This document shows positions 41,215-51,415 of a stretch of DNA of 64,000 nucleotides, one piece after another. The translations under genes were made by a program, and so were the position numbers. The notes under the pieces are model-generated. The model searched no databases. It was given only the letters and a program-made list of their open reading frames with translations, and was not told where the DNA came from. Position 1 is the first letter of the stretch; each line of letters starts with the position of its first letter. This DNA is from Winkia neuii. Lineage in GTDB: Bacteria > Actinomycetota > Actinomycetes > Actinomycetales > Actinomycetaceae. Location of the stretch: the NCBI RefSeq assembly GCF_029011175.1, contig NZ_CP118946.1, forward strand, positions 1,364,001 to 1,428,000, read 5' to 3'.

Positions 41215-44200
41215 CTACTTTTCCACGCGGGTTACAGAAGCGTGAACCTCGCTGTCGGATTCTTCGTTAGCCTCGAAGGAAACCGTCTTGGCCAGGGTTT
41301 CGGCGGCGATCATCTGCTGATGCATCCGCACATCCGGAATCCTTTCTTGGGGTACCGAGATGACCAAGTTGATTCGATCTGCCACGTGCAATCCGTCAGC
41401 TTTACGCTGGTCCTGCACTACGCGGATCACGTCGCGAGCATAACCTTCAGCTTCCAGCGCCGCATCCACGGTTGTGTCGAGGACGACGAAGGTGCCGTTC
41501 CCCAGCACGGTTGCCGCCTGGCCCTCCTCTGCCGTGACCTTCACCGAGGTCGCCACCTGGCCGGGGCCAAGAACGACTGGCTCGCCGTCTACCTCAACGC
41601 CATCGAAGCGGACTTTGCCGTCTTCCAGTTCTGTCCACGCTCCAGATTTCTGGGCTTTGAAAAGCGCAGAGGTGTGCTTGCGCACCTGGGGCGGGAACTC
41701 GCGCGGGTTCAGCGAAAGTTCCTTCGCTACTTCCAGGCCTGATTCAGCCGCCGGGACAAGTGTCATTTGCTTGACATTTACCTCGCTTGCGACCAGTTCC
41801 TTGAACCCTGCCAGGCCGGCAGAGTTTTCAGAAACTACAGTCAAAGTCTGCAGCGGCTGCCGGACGCGCAGCTTGTTTGCCTTTCGCAACCCGTGTGCTG
41901 CCGAGACAATGTCGCGGATTTCGTCCATGGTGGCAACCAGCTCATCATCTGCGCAGGCATCCCCAAGCACAGGATAGTCGGCAAGGTGCACCGACTCGTC
42001 CCCGGTTAGGCCGCGGTAGATCTCTTCTGCCAGCAGCGGGGCTAGCGGCGCGATGGCACGCATGAGGACTTCGAGAACTGAATACAGTGTATCGAAAGCG
42101 TCTTCGTCCTCGTCCCAGAAGCGCTGGCGGGACGTGCGAACGTACCAGTTGGTCAACACGTCAGTGAAGCGCTCCACCGCGTGAGCAGCACCGGCTACAT
42201 CGTAGGAGTCCTGATCGGCGTCGACCTCTTCGACTAGCTTCTTGACCGAAGCGATCAGGTACCTATCCATGACAGGTAGCGAAGCAATCTTTTCCCGATC
42301 TGCGAAGTCAATCTTCTTCGCCGCATACCCCTCGCCGTTATTGCACGCGCCAGCGTACAGGGCAAAGAAGTAGTAGCAGTTCCACAACGGCAACATGACC
42401 TGGCGGACGGTGTCGCGAATCGCCTTCTCGGTAACCACGAGGTTGCCACCGCGCACCACTGGCGAGGACAGCAAGAACCACCGCATCGCATCCGATCCAT
42501 AAGAATTGAATACCTGGTTCACATCCGGGTAGTTGCGCAGGGACTTGCTCATTTTGCGGCCGTCATCTCCGAGGACTATGCCGTGGCTTACGCAAGAGGT
42601 GAAAGCAGGACGATCAAACAGGGCGGTCGCCAGCACGTGCAGGGTGTAGAACCAGCCGCGAGTCTGCCCAATGTATTCGACGATGAAGTCGCCCGGGTAG
42701 TGGTTTTCGAACCACTCCTGGTTCTCGAATGGGTAGTGCACCTGCGCGTACGGCATGGACCCCGAGTCGAACCAGCAGTCGAGCACGTCCGGAATGCGAC
42801 GCATCATGGACTTGCCAGTTGGGTCATCGGGGTTGGGGCGCACCAAAGTGTCAATGAACGGCCTGTGCAGGTCTTTCACTTCTACTCCGAAGTCGCGCTC
42901 TAGTTCTTCCAGCGAGCCGTATACGTCTACTCGCGGATACTGCGGGTCGTCGGACTTCCACACCGGAATCGGGCTTCCCCAGAAGCGGTTACGCGAGATG
43001 GACCAGTCGCGAGCACCTGCCAGCCACTTGCCGAACTGGCCTTCCTTAATATGGTCAGGCACCCAGGTGATCTGCTCATTCAGCTCGACCATGCGGTCGC
43101 GGAAAGCAGAAACCTTCACGAACCAGGAGGATACTGCCTTGTAAATCAGCGGCTTGCGGCACCTCCAGCAGTGCGGGTAAGAGTGGGCGTAGGACTGCTG
43201 ACGTACCAGCACGGCTCGCTGCTCGCGAGGAATACGGGCAAGCGGCCCCTCATCGTCTTCAATGCCGCGGCGCAGATCGCGAACAACCTGCTTATTAGCG
43301 TCAAATACCTGCAGGCCTTCGTACTCAGGTACCTGCGAGGTGAATTTGCCCGCCTCGTCCACAGGAACGACGGCCTTGATGTCTGCCGCCATGCAAGTAA
43401 ACATGTCGTCTTCACCAAAGGCAGGTGCCGTGTGCACCAAGCCGGTGCCATCTTCGGTGGACACGTAATCGGCGCTTACTACCGTAAACGCATTCGGCCC
43501 AGGAACTTCGCCCTCTTTGGCCCCATCCATGAAGTAATCAAAGATTGGAGTGTAGCGGCGCCCTAGCAGATCTTTCCCCTTGTATTCAGCTACTACTTGC
43601 GGGTCCTCGCCCAGCTCTTTGGCATAGTTGGGAGCCAGGGCCTTGGCGATCACAACCTTCTCGCCGGCCAACGGCGAGTCCAGGTCGGATGCTACCGCAA
43701 TGGTTACGTAGTCGATGTCTTCGCCAACGGTAATGGCCAAGTTCGACGGTAGCGTCCAGGGAGTAGTCGTCCAGATCAGCGCCAGCTCGCCCGTCTCTAG
43801 GCGCAGGCCTACGGTAACCGTGTTGTCCTGGCGAATCTGGTAGACGTCGTCATCCATCTTCAGTTCGTGGTTGGACAGCGGAGTTTGGTCGTGCCAACAG
43901 TACGGCAGCACCCGGTAACCCTCATATGCCAGCCCCTTGTCGTAGAGCTGCTTGAAAGCCCAGATGACCGACTCCATGTAAGTCACGTCTAGGGTCTTGT
44001 AGTCGTTTTCGAAATCTACCCAACGGGCCTGTCGGTTGACGTATTCTTGCCATTCGTCGGTGTAACGCAGCACAGAGGAGCGGCAGGTGTCATTGAACTT
44101 TTGGATGCCGATGCCGTCAGGGCCTTCAATCTCGGACTTATCTTCGATGCCCAGGATGCGTTCTGCCTCGAGTTCGGCGGGTAGGCCGTGTGTGTCCCAG

Positions 44201-44511
44201 CCAAAGCGACGCTCTACCCGCTTGCCCTTCATGGTCTGGTAGCGCGCGACGGAATCCTTTACGTACCCGGTCAGCAGGTGCCCGTAGTGGGGCAGACCAT
44301 TGGCGAACGGGGGGCCATCGTAGAACACGAATTCGTTTGAGCCGCCCTCGCCCGCATCACGGTTGCGGATCGATTTGCGGAAAGTGTCGTCTTCTTTCCA
44401 ATAGGCCAGGGTCTCCTCTTCCATCTGGGGGAAGTTAGGAGAGGAGGCGACTGCGCTATCACGGTGGCGTGGGTAGGCCCCTCGCTTTGCTTCTTGCGGA
44501 TCCTTGCTCAT
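41215..44511 (-). CDS. ileS: Isoleucyl-tRNA synthetase
   Basis: 1098-residue class I synthetase of the eukaryote-like long form. The HIGH motif is in [17 protein letters not shown] (about 64-80), and KMSKS is in [14 protein letters not shown] near residue 600. The editing domain (CP1) contains [14 protein letters not shown]. The zinc-binding C-terminal domain of the short type is absent. The start ATG at 44511 is preceded by AAAGGAG, and the gene is controlled by a T-box leader just upstream. Confidence 0.97.
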   Translation of the reverse strand: MSKDPQEAKRGAYPRHRDSAVASSPNFPQMEEETLAYWKEDDTFRKSIRNRDAGEGGSNEFVFYDGPPFANGLPHYGHLLTGYVKDSVARYQTMKGKRVERRFGWDTHGLPAELEAERILGIEDKSEIEGPDGIGIQKFNDTCRSSVLRYTDEWQEYVNRQARWVDFENDYKTLDVTYMESVIWAFKQLYDKGLAYEGYRVLPYCWHDQTPLSNHELKMDDDVYQIRQDNTVTVGLRLETGELALIWTTTPWTLPSNLAITVGEDIDYVTIAVASDLDSPLAGEKVVIAKALAPNYAKELGEDPQVVAEYKGKDLLGRRYTPIFDYFMDGAKEGEVPGPNAFTVVSADYVSTEDGTGLVHTAPAFGEDDMFTCMAADIKAVVPVDEAGKFTSQVPEYEGLQVFDANKQVVRDLRRGIEDDEGPLARIPREQRAVLVRQQSYAHSYPHCWRCRKPLIYKAVSSWFVKVSAFRDRMVELNEQITWVPDHIKEGQFGKWLAGARDWSISRNRFWGSPIPVWKSDDPQYPRVDVYGSLEELERDFGVEVKDLHRPFIDTLVRPNPDDPTGKSMMRRIPDVLDCWFDSGSMPYAQVHYPFENQEWFENHYPGDFIVEYIGQTRGWFYTLHVLATALFDRPAFTSCVSHGIVLGDDGRKMSKSLRNYPDVNQVFNSYGSDAMRWFLLSSPVVRGGNLVVTEKAIRDTVRQVMLPLWNCYYFFALYAGACNNGEGYAAKKIDFADREKIASLPVMDRYLIASVKKLVEEVDADQDSYDVAGAAHAVERFTDVLTNWYVRTSRQRFWDEDEDAFDTLYSVLEVLMRAIAPLAPLLAEEIYRGLTGDESVHLADYPVLGDACADDELVATMDEIRDIVSAAHGLRKANKLRVRQPLQTLTVVSENSAGLAGFKELVASEVNVKQMTLVPAAESGLEVAKELSLNPREFPPQVRKHTSALFKAQKSGAWTELEDGKVRFDGVEVDGEPVVLGPGQVATSVKVTAEEGQAATVLGNGTFVVLDTTVDAALEAEGYARDVIRVVQDQRKADGLHVADRINLVISVPQERIPDVRMHQQMIAAETLAKTVSFEANEESDSEVHASVTRVEK

Positions 44512-44514
44512 GGT

Positions 44515-44697
44515 CTCCTTTTCCTCTGCTTCGAGGACGACATGAGCCGCGGTACCACCTCGGTTGCCACCTAAACCCTGCGTCAAGATGGCCACTCATT
44601 GCAGCTGTGTCGGGCTTACCCGCTGGGGTCTACTTAGTTACCCGTTCTTCCCAGTGCTCCCCGGTGATTGCCGGATCAATGCCCCTCCAGTGTAACT
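44515..44697 (-). promoter_or_regulatory. T-box riboswitch controlling ileS translation
   Basis: The ileS leader on the minus strand contains the conserved T-box sequence GGTGGCAACCGAGGTGGTACCGCGGC in segments (44572-44547), including GGTGGTACCGCGG. A short Stem I upstream carries ATC in a loop (around GCAATCACCGGGGAGC, 44677-44662), the specifier for isoleucine. This is the ultrashort-Stem-I class known from actinobacterial ileS leaders. Hairpin TCCTC-TGCTTC-GAGGA (44522-44537) lies immediately before the AAAGGAG ribosome-binding site, so control is probably by hiding or exposing that site, uncharged tRNA-Ile favouring translation. A -10 like TACACT lies near 44694. Confidence 0.88.
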
Positions 44698-44754
44698 ATG
44701 GCTCCAGTACTAGCAAAACCGTATTCGCCTTTTGGGAATTGTGGTGTTAGCCAC

Positions 44755-45507
44755 CTACTTTTTGCGTGCGACGAGCGTATTTGTAGCTTGCGCGGTAGGT
44801 CTGATGATGACCGAATCGATATTTACGTGGACTGGGCGGGATAGACACCAGCAGATCAAATCCGCTACGTCCTCGGCAGACAGCGGATTGTCGACTCCTT
44901 CGTAGACCTTGTCGGCTGCCTCCTGCGAGCCAAGTCGGTTCAGGGAGAACTCTGCTGTCTTCACCATGCCGGGAGCGATCTCTATTAACCGCACATCTTC
45001 GCCCACCAGTTCTTGACGCAGCGTTAGCGGGATCATTCTTTCCGCATGCTTGGCGGCCACGTAACCGCCTCCACCAGGATAGGTATCGTGTGCGGCGGTG
45101 GAGGTAACGAAAACCAGGTCACCGCCCTCGCGCAAAGTGGGCAGAAACGCTTTGGTGACGTTTAGAGCAGTGGAGACGTTGCGAGAATACATTTCCTGCC
45201 AGTCCTCAACGGTGGTATCCGCGATCGGATCTTGGCCCACCGCGCCGCCGGCATTATTTACTACTACCCGCACGTCCGCGCCCAAGGACTGAGCCATTTT
45301 GTCCACTGCCTCTTTGTCCTTTAGGTCGCACACATAGTATTCGCAGCCGGTTTCCTTGGCGAGCGCCTCCAGTTTGTTTTGCCTGCGAGCTACTGCCACC
45401 ACAGACCAGTCACTTGCGGCCAGAGCTCTGACGGTTGCCGCCCCGATGCCGGATGAAGCTCCTGTTACAACTACTTTCCCGCCGCGCGGATTTGCATATC
45501 GATCCAT
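44755..45507 (-). CDS. Short-chain dehydrogenase/reductase
   Basis: 250 residues, classical SDR. NAD(P) binding TGASSGIGAAT (about 15-25), NNAGGAVGQDP (about 88), catalytic Ser in VFVTSTAAHDT (about 133) and Y-x-x-x-K in GYVAAKHAERM (about 148). The C-terminal part (EIAPGMVKTAEFSLNRLGSQEAADKVYEGV) resembles NADP-dependent 3-hydroxy acid/serine dehydrogenases (YdfG type). A typical soluble oxidoreductase; substrate unknown. It is a single gene diverging from proC. Confidence 0.88.
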   Translation of the reverse strand: MDRYANPRGGKVVVTGASSGIGAATVRALAASDWSVVAVARRQNKLEALAKETGCEYYVCDLKDKEAVDKMAQSLGADVRVVVNNAGGAVGQDPIADTTVEDWQEMYSRNVSTALNVTKAFLPTLREGGDLVFVTSTAAHDTYPGGGGYVAAKHAERMIPLTLRQELVGEDVRLIEIAPGMVKTAEFSLNRLGSQEAADKVYEGVDNPLSAEDVADLICWCLSRPVHVNIDSVIIRPTAQATNTLVARKK

Positions 45508-45583
45508 ATCTCTAATCTAACGCTGCTTTCCCTGGCTGGCTGGTTCAACGGCTTGGTAAATTGGAGGAAACTTAGGAGGACGA

Positions 45584-46399
45584 ATGCTAACAGTAGGAAT
45601 TTTGGGCACTGGCTCCATGGGCAGCGCCATTGCCCGTGGCGTCGCTGCAAACGGCAAGGAAAAATTTCGGCTATGTCTTTACGCGCGCCGGAAGGAATCG
45701 TCTGCTCCACTTGCCGAGGAACTAGGTGCGGAAGTCGCAACAGACCCGGATGATCTGGTAACCAAGAGCGATATTACGGTAATCGCTGTAAAGCCCTACC
45801 AAGTAAACGGCGTGCTCAGTAAACTTGCAGACCCCAAACAGACCATCATTGTTTCGGTTGCTGCAGGCCGTTCCCTTGCCACCTTGCAAGAAGACCTCCC
45901 CACCGATGCAGCCGGGCTAGTTCGCGTGATGCCCAACGTAAACGCCTCCCTTGGCAGGTCAATGTCCGGCCTCGCAGCCAGCGAAGGCACCTCCCCAGAA
46001 ACCCTTGAGAAGGTAGTCCAGGTGTTTGATTGCTGCGGTAACACCGAGGTCATTTCTGAGGACCTCTTCCCGGCATTTGCTGCCATTGCCGGATGCCTGC
46101 CTGGATGGATTTTCCAACTGATCGATTCTTTTGCCCGGGCAGGACTAGCCCATGGCATTCCCAAAGCTCAGGCTGTACGCATTGTCGCCACCGCCATGGC
46201 AGGTACGGCTGAAAACGTGGAAGCCCAAGCAGCAAAAGGGGAATTCACTCCGACTGATCTGGTCGATACCGTCCTCTCCCCCGGCGGGACCACTGTCGCC
46301 GGACTCCTGGCAGCCGAGGCAGCTGGGCTATCTAACGCAGCAACTGCTGCGGTAAATGCGGCAGTGCAAAAGGACAACGAACTGTCTAGGGCAAAGTGA
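45584..46399 (+). CDS. proC: Pyrroline-5-carboxylate reductase
   Basis: 271 residues. Makes proline from pyrroline-5-carboxylate with NAD(P)H. The N-terminal Rossmann motif is VGILGTGSMGSAIARGV, and the signature region LLAAEAAGLSNAATAAVNAAV near the end is preceded by DLVDTVLSPGGTTVAGL. The AGGAGG-ACGA-ATG start is ideal. Its stop overlaps the start GTG of the MFS gene, so the two are coupled. Confidence 0.95.
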   Translation: MLTVGILGTGSMGSAIARGVAANGKEKFRLCLYARRKESSAPLAEELGAEVATDPDDLVTKSDITVIAVKPYQVNGVLSKLADPKQTIIVSVAAGRSLATLQEDLPTDAAGLVRVMPNVNASLGRSMSGLAASEGTSPETLEKVVQVFDCCGNTEVISEDLFPAFAAIAGCLPGWIFQLIDSFARAGLAHGIPKAQAVRIVATAMAGTAENVEAQAAKGEFTPTDLVDTVLSPGGTTVAGLLAAEAAGLSNAATAAVNAAVQKDNELSRAK

Positions 46400-47634
46400 A
46401 TCCTTTACGTAAACTCATTCGCCCAATTTACGCACCGACCGTAATCTTTGCGATTGGCTCGGGAGCCGTGGCACCACTTATCGTGCTTGCCGCTCTGCAG
46501 ATCGGGTTCACGTCCTCGCACGCATCCACCGTGATGGCATATTACGGCGTGGTTGGCGTTATCGCGGCACCATTGGTAGGCCATGTCTTGCTTCATTCCA
46601 CTGACAAGCGCGGCCTGATGGGAGCAACGGCGATAGCTGCTATCTCGTTGGCAATATGCCTTTTCTCGCTGTATTCGCCCGGCACGGTAGCAAAGGTCGG
46701 CTACGTAATCGGTCTGACCGGTATCGCAGTAGCGGCCTCTGTATGGGCGATCGCCCGGCAGTCCTATCTTGCCGACAACATTGATTCCCGCTACCGGGCA
46801 ACTGCCCTTTCGATGCTGGGGGGCATGATGCGCTTGGGCGTCATGGCAGGTCCTGCCTTGGGCGCCGCCATGGTGGCTTGGGCCGGCATCCCGTCAGTGT
46901 TTTGGCTACACCTAATAACAGCGCTGATAGCAGGCGCTATGATCGCAATCTTCCTGGTGCCGGAGCCGGGACGGGCAAAAACCGCCCAAACTGCGGCAAA
47001 GAAGTTAAATCGGAAAATCCGGCGAAAAGCCGATTCAGTTTCCACTGCAATTGCGGCTTTTGCAGGAATGTCGATGCACATAGTAAGAGCGAATCGGAAC
47101 GTGCTGATTCCACTGTGGGGAGCGCACATGGGGCTCTCCCCGACGCTGATCTCTGCTACTTTCGCTATCTCTGCTGCCCTCGATGTGGCCATGTTTTACC
47201 CCGCAGGTAGACTCCAAGACCGCTACGGCCGCTTGGTGGCTCTACTTCCCGCCTACCTGATCATGGGCAGTGGATTCTTAGGGCTGGTGCTAGTAGACGG
47301 CAAGATGGCGTTCCTGATATTTGCTTCTTTGGTTGGATTCGGCAACGGTTTCGGCTCGGGCATTGTCATGACTATGGGCGTAGACATGTCCCCGGACGTT
47401 TATCGCGAACGGTTCTTGGGGTGGTGGACCGCAATTACCCAGGCGGGTAGCGCCGCCGGCCCCCTATTCGTAGCAGTTCTTACCGACACGGTGGGGCTAG
47501 CCGGGGCAATGTGGGCCACTGTAGCAGTGGCAACAATAGCTGCCCTGTGGGTGGGATCCCTATTCCCTCTTGCCTACGGGCGCCTAGGCCTCAACACGGC
47601 AGGCCGAGAGCTTACTTCGAGTTCGCTCGAATAA
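46396..47634 (+). CDS. Major facilitator superfamily transporter
   Basis: 412 residues with about 12 hydrophobic segments and a basic cytoplasmic loop after segment 6 (KKLNRKIRRKADSV). The loop-2-type motif GRLQDRYGRLVALL lies between segments 8 and 9. Substrate is unknown; the drug or sugar exporter type is suggested by layout only. The start GTG overlaps the proC stop (GTGA), and the 3' end overlaps thrC convergently by 23 bases. Confidence 0.85.
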   Translation: MNPLRKLIRPIYAPTVIFAIGSGAVAPLIVLAALQIGFTSSHASTVMAYYGVVGVIAAPLVGHVLLHSTDKRGLMGATAIAAISLAICLFSLYSPGTVAKVGYVIGLTGIAVAASVWAIARQSYLADNIDSRYRATALSMLGGMMRLGVMAGPALGAAMVAWAGIPSVFWLHLITALIAGAMIAIFLVPEPGRAKTAQTAAKKLNRKIRRKADSVSTAIAAFAGMSMHIVRANRNVLIPLWGAHMGLSPTLISATFAISAALDVAMFYPAGRLQDRYGRLVALLPAYLIMGSGFLGLVLVDGKMAFLIFASLVGFGNGFGSGIVMTMGVDMSPDVYRERFLGWWTAITQAGSAAGPLFVAVLTDTVGLAGAMWATVAVATIAALWVGSLFPLAYGRLGLNTAGRELTSSSLE

Positions 47635-49036
47635 AGTCTTTTACCTTCTGCGCGTCATTCGGAAGAGCTTCGACCCGCCGCGGTCCGTCCATGATCCCCA
47701 CGAAACGGGCCGGTACCTCTGGTTCATGCCCAGTAGCCTCTTCGATGGTATCGGCGAATTTTACGGGCAAAGCGGTCTCCAGGACCACCACGGGGCCACC
47801 GCAGCGATCGCGCAGCTGTTCGGCAACGTGCAATCCGTCGGCAGTATGAGGATCTATTTGCACGCCCTGCCTATCCCAATCGCGAATCTGCTCGATGCGA
47901 TCAGCGTGGGTGGAGGATCCACTGATGAATCCGTAGTCTGCTACCTTCGCGAAAGCCGGCGAATCGGACAGGTCGAATAGTCCTTTTTCTGCCAGCTGCC
48001 GCCCAAATAGGTCCGCAGTTGCCTTTCCGTCGCGGTCCAACAGATCAAAAATAAAGCGTTCGAAATTCGAGGCTTTAGAAATGTCCATCGACGGGGAGGA
48101 CGTTGCCAGCGTTTCGCTGGCAGGACGCACGCGATAGCGGCCTGTGCGGAAGAACTCCTCTAGTACATTGTTCTCGTTTGTAGCGACTATCAGCTTGTCG
48201 ATTGGCAGCCCCATTTGCCTTGCAATATGGCCTGCACAGACGTCGCCGAAATTACCAGTGGGAACACTAAAAGAGACCTTGTCTCCGATCCGGTTAGCCA
48301 CTCGTAGGTAGCAGCTGATGTAGTAAACCAGTTGTGCTAATAGTCGGGCCCAATTGATGGAGTTGACCGCACCAATCGAATAGGAGCGCTTGAACTCTAG
48401 GTCACCTGCGATCGTCTTAACGATGTCCTGGCAATCGTCGAACACCCCATCGATTGCCAAATTGTGGATGTTGGGATCGGTAAGAGAGAACATCTGTGCC
48501 TGTTGAAAAGGGCTCATCCTGCCCGCCGGCGTCAACATGAACACCTTGATGTTCTTCCTCGAAGCCATTGCGTACTCTGCCGAAGAGCCCGTGTCCCCCG
48601 AGGTAGCCCCCAGAATATTGAGGGACCTTGCCTTCTTCGCCAGTACCCACTCAAATAGTTCTCCGAGCAGCTGCATTGCCATATCTTTGAACGCTGCTGT
48701 GGGACCGTTAGAAAGGTGGGCCAGCCACAGCCCTTCCCGCAGCTGCGAGACTGGCACCATTAGAGGATCAGAGAATTTGTCATTGTCATAGGCCCTGGCA
48801 CAGATCTGTTCCAGATCCTTAGGGCTTATGTCGTCGATGTACAGGCTAAGTACTTTCGCCGCGAGCGCGCTGTAGCCGTCCTCTTTCAGCAGGACCGCCC
48901 ATTCTTCCAGCGTCTTCGCATCCAATTGGGGGTATTCCGCGGGCATGTAGAGGCCCCCGTCCGGAGCCAGCCCTTCGAGTAGGATCTGGGTAAAAGTACG
49001 CGGGGCGCCGCCACCTCGAGTAGATATGTATCGCAC
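47612..49036 (-). CDS. thrC: Threonine synthase
   Basis: 474-residue PLP enzyme that makes threonine from O-phosphohomoserine, of the longer class with the N-terminal subdomain YISTRGGGAPRTFTQILLEGLAPDGGLYMP. The PLP lysine is in GPTAAFKDMAMQLLGE (about residue 110), and the phosphate-binding loop is SGDTGSSAEYA (about 150). NGNVGD-type VPTGNFGDVCAGHIA lies near 255. The 3' end overlaps the MFS gene tail; the histidine kinase gene is upstream on its 3' side but in the same strand direction. Confidence 0.95.
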   Translation of the reverse strand: MRYISTRGGGAPRTFTQILLEGLAPDGGLYMPAEYPQLDAKTLEEWAVLLKEDGYSALAAKVLSLYIDDISPKDLEQICARAYDNDKFSDPLMVPVSQLREGLWLAHLSNGPTAAFKDMAMQLLGELFEWVLAKKARSLNILGATSGDTGSSAEYAMASRKNIKVFMLTPAGRMSPFQQAQMFSLTDPNIHNLAIDGVFDDCQDIVKTIAGDLEFKRSYSIGAVNSINWARLLAQLVYYISCYLRVANRIGDKVSFSVPTGNFGDVCAGHIARQMGLPIDKLIVATNENNVLEEFFRTGRYRVRPASETLATSSPSMDISKASNFERFIFDLLDRDGKATADLFGRQLAEKGLFDLSDSPAFAKVADYGFISGSSTHADRIEQIRDWDRQGVQIDPHTADGLHVAEQLRDRCGGPVVVLETALPVKFADTIEEATGHEPEVPARFVGIMDGPRRVEALPNDAQKVKDFIRANSK

Positions 49037-49040
49037 GAGC

Positions 49041-50504
49041 TCAGTCTACCTTGGCAGTGGCCTCCGCCGGATTATCTTTCCTCTGATTGAACGAGGCCTC
49101 GAAGGTGGCTCCCCCTAGTTCTGGCTCCTCTAGCAGGCGGAGTTTACCACCGTGGGCTTCCACTATGGCGTGGGCAATGGACAGTCCAAGCCCGGTGGAT
49201 TCGCCCGGTTTACGCGCTGAATCGGCGCGGGCGAAGCGGTCAAATATCTTCTTTTTGTCCTCTTCGGCAATCCCCGGCCCATCGTCGCTTACCGTAACTA
49301 TTGCGCGGCCATCTTGACTGCGTAGGGATACTCGCACCAGTGTGCCCTCAAGCGTGTGCTGGTATGCGTTAGCAGTAAGGTTTGCAAAGACCTGCCGGAG
49401 GCCAGCTTCGTTTCCAATTACTTCAATGTCTTCTGCGCCCTCGGCCAGATTCAAATCCCACTTGTGGCTAGGGGCGCTTACTGCCGCGTCAGCTACCGCA
49501 TCCACAGCTAGTCCCGCGAGCGGTACAGGTTTTACTTCCACTTTCCTACCGGAGTCTATGCGGGCTAGCAGTAAAAGATCTTCTACCAAGGCTCGCATTC
49601 GTTCCGCTTCTGAAGCAATCCGCGATACTGCTTGGTTGGGGCTCTCCCCCAGATCTGTGCCCGCTAAAAGCTGGGCGTATCCTCCGACCGTAGCTAACGG
49701 GGTACGCAGTTCGTGGGAGGCATCTGCGACAAATTGTCTTAGCTTTTCTTCGCTGCGCGCTCGGGCTCCAAGAGAGCGTTCGACGTGATCAAGTGCTACG
49801 TTGAGCGCTTTTGCCATCTCGCCCGCCTCGGTTTCGGAGGCGGCTAAGGCTGCTGGGGCTCGCGTGTTGAGGACGGCCCCGGACAGATCCTGTCTGGTTA
49901 CCTGCCGTGCGACCTTGGTAACGGTGCGAATGCCGGCTAGTTCGCGGCGAACCAGCACCCTTGCCAGCAACCAGGCCAATGCCAGCCCGCCGATACCGTA
50001 GAGGGCGGAAAGGCCACCAAAGAACACCAGCACATTGTCGACTCGCTCTAACGGCTCGCCCGCCAGTACCTGAATGCCCTTTCCGTCGGCTGAAGGCAGT
50101 TTCGCCTCGAGTACCCGGTAGTGTCCCAAGCCGCTAATCCAGGTAGAGGACGGCGTTTCTTGGGCCGCCTGCAGGAATTCTTCCGCCTGCGAATCACTAA
50201 TCTGCACAATGGCCAGGTCCGAGTCGACCTTGCCAGCGAGCATTAGGCCGCCCTTGCGGATCAGATGCACCGACCCGCGCGATAGTCCGGGGTTCTGCAG
50301 CGAGTGCGACAGGGACCCCCCGGAGGGGTCGGCTTTCATCTCTGCCTGCCCTAGCGAAGAGCGCAGCGTGTCATCTACCTGCCCTACGAGCACCTGCCGC
50401 AGGGTAACTCCTGCCAGTCCTCCAACAAAGAGCAGCAGACATATGCCGACCAGCAACACTAGCGCTGGTAGGCGTAGCCCTAAGGAGCGGTATTTACGCT
50501 TCAT
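49041..50504 (-). CDS. Two-component sensor histidine kinase
   Basis: 487 residues. TM1 (LPALVLLVGICLLLFVGGLAG), an external sensor region of about 130 residues, TM2 (VLVFFGGLSALYGIGGLALAW), a HAMP region, then the kinase: H-box FVADASHELRTPLATVGGYAQ (phosphorylated His about residue 265), N-box FANLTANAYQH, G1 VSDDGPGIAEEDK, and GLGLSIAHAIVEAHGGKL. The signal is unknown. It overlaps its response-regulator gene by 11 bases and would phosphorylate it. Confidence 0.94.
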   Translation of the reverse strand: MKRKYRSLGLRLPALVLLVGICLLLFVGGLAGVTLRQVLVGQVDDTLRSSLGQAEMKADPSGGSLSHSLQNPGLSRGSVHLIRKGGLMLAGKVDSDLAIVQISDSQAEEFLQAAQETPSSTWISGLGHYRVLEAKLPSADGKGIQVLAGEPLERVDNVLVFFGGLSALYGIGGLALAWLLARVLVRRELAGIRTVTKVARQVTRQDLSGAVLNTRAPAALAASETEAGEMAKALNVALDHVERSLGARARSEEKLRQFVADASHELRTPLATVGGYAQLLAGTDLGESPNQAVSRIASEAERMRALVEDLLLLARIDSGRKVEVKPVPLAGLAVDAVADAAVSAPSHKWDLNLAEGAEDIEVIGNEAGLRQVFANLTANAYQHTLEGTLVRVSLRSQDGRAIVTVSDDGPGIAEEDKKKIFDRFARADSARKPGESTGLGLSIAHAIVEAHGGKLRLLEEPELGGATFEASFNQRKDNPAEATAKVD

Positions 50505-51225
50505 CGGCAGCCGCAGGTTTCATAACGTAGCCCACCCCGCGCACGGTGTGGATCATAGGCGGACGACCGGCATCAATCTTTTTCCGAAGGTACGAAATGT
50601 ACAGCTCTACCACGTTAGCTTTTCCGCCGAAATCAAAGTGCCACACGGCGTCCAAGATTTGTGCCTTAGAAACTACCTTTGAAGCGTTCTGCATCAAGTA
50701 TTCACACAGGTCAAACTCTGTCTTCGTGAGTTCGATCAGGCTGCCTGCTCGCGCCAATTCGTGCCGATCTACATTCATCTGTAGATCGCCCACTGTAAGT
50801 ACGGTCTCTTCTACCTGTGCTGCCAGGCCACCGGCTCGTCGCACCAACGCTTCAAGGCGGGCTTCGACCTCGTCTAGATTGAATGGTTTCGTCACGTAGT
50901 CATCGGCACCTGAGCGCAGTCCCTGCACCCGATCTTCGACGGCATCTAGCGCAGTCAGTAACAGGATTGGCAGATTCGGGAGGTCTCTGCGGATGCGTTC
51001 CATTGCTTCTAGTCCGTCCATCCCAGGCATCATTATGTCGAGGACGGCGGCGTCGGGATCCAGTTTGCGCGCTGCCTGCACTGCCCCGAAGCCGTCAGTA
51101 ACGGCGTGGGTGCGCCACCCTCTGGATTGCAGGGCCTGTGAGAGGAGGTCAGCGAGCATAGGCTCATCGTCTGCAATGAGTACGAGCGGGGCACTTCCAT
51201 CAGCATGTTGGGGTAGGTGTGGCAT
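50494..51225 (-). CDS. Two-component response regulator, OmpR/PhoB family
   Basis: About 243 residues. The receiver domain has acidic pocket IADDEPM, phospho-Asp in AVLDIMMPGMDG, Thr in LLLTALD and Lys in VTKPFN. The winged-helix DNA-binding domain has LTKTEFDLCEYLM, VVSKAQILDAVWH and VELYISYLRKKID. The start at 51225 was chosen because AGAGAGG lies six bases upstream; the frame is open to 51258. Cognate of the kinase encoded immediately downstream. Confidence 0.94.
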   Translation of the reverse strand: MPHLPQHADGSAPLVLIADDEPMLADLLSQALQSRGWRTHAVTDGFGAVQAARKLDPDAAVLDIMMPGMDGLEAMERIRRDLPNLPILLLTALDAVEDRVQGLRSGADDYVTKPFNLDEVEARLEALVRRAGGLAAQVEETVLTVGDLQMNVDRHELARAGSLIELTKTEFDLCEYLMQNASKVVSKAQILDAVWHFDFGGKANVVELYISYLRKKIDAGRPPMIHTVRGVGYVMKPAAADEA

Positions 51226-51415
51226 TGGCATCCTCTCTTTCCCTACAACTGTACCCATATGGATTGTGTGCCTGATTGGCTATACCTGTGTGCAAACTAT
51301 GAACGATTAATCCCACACCTGCCATTGCCGCCCCCTTAGCTAGCCTCATCCGCTCCTGGTCGCGGTACACTAGACCGGACAAAGCCGAAGCGCGGAACAC
51401 CCCCGCGCCCTAGCT

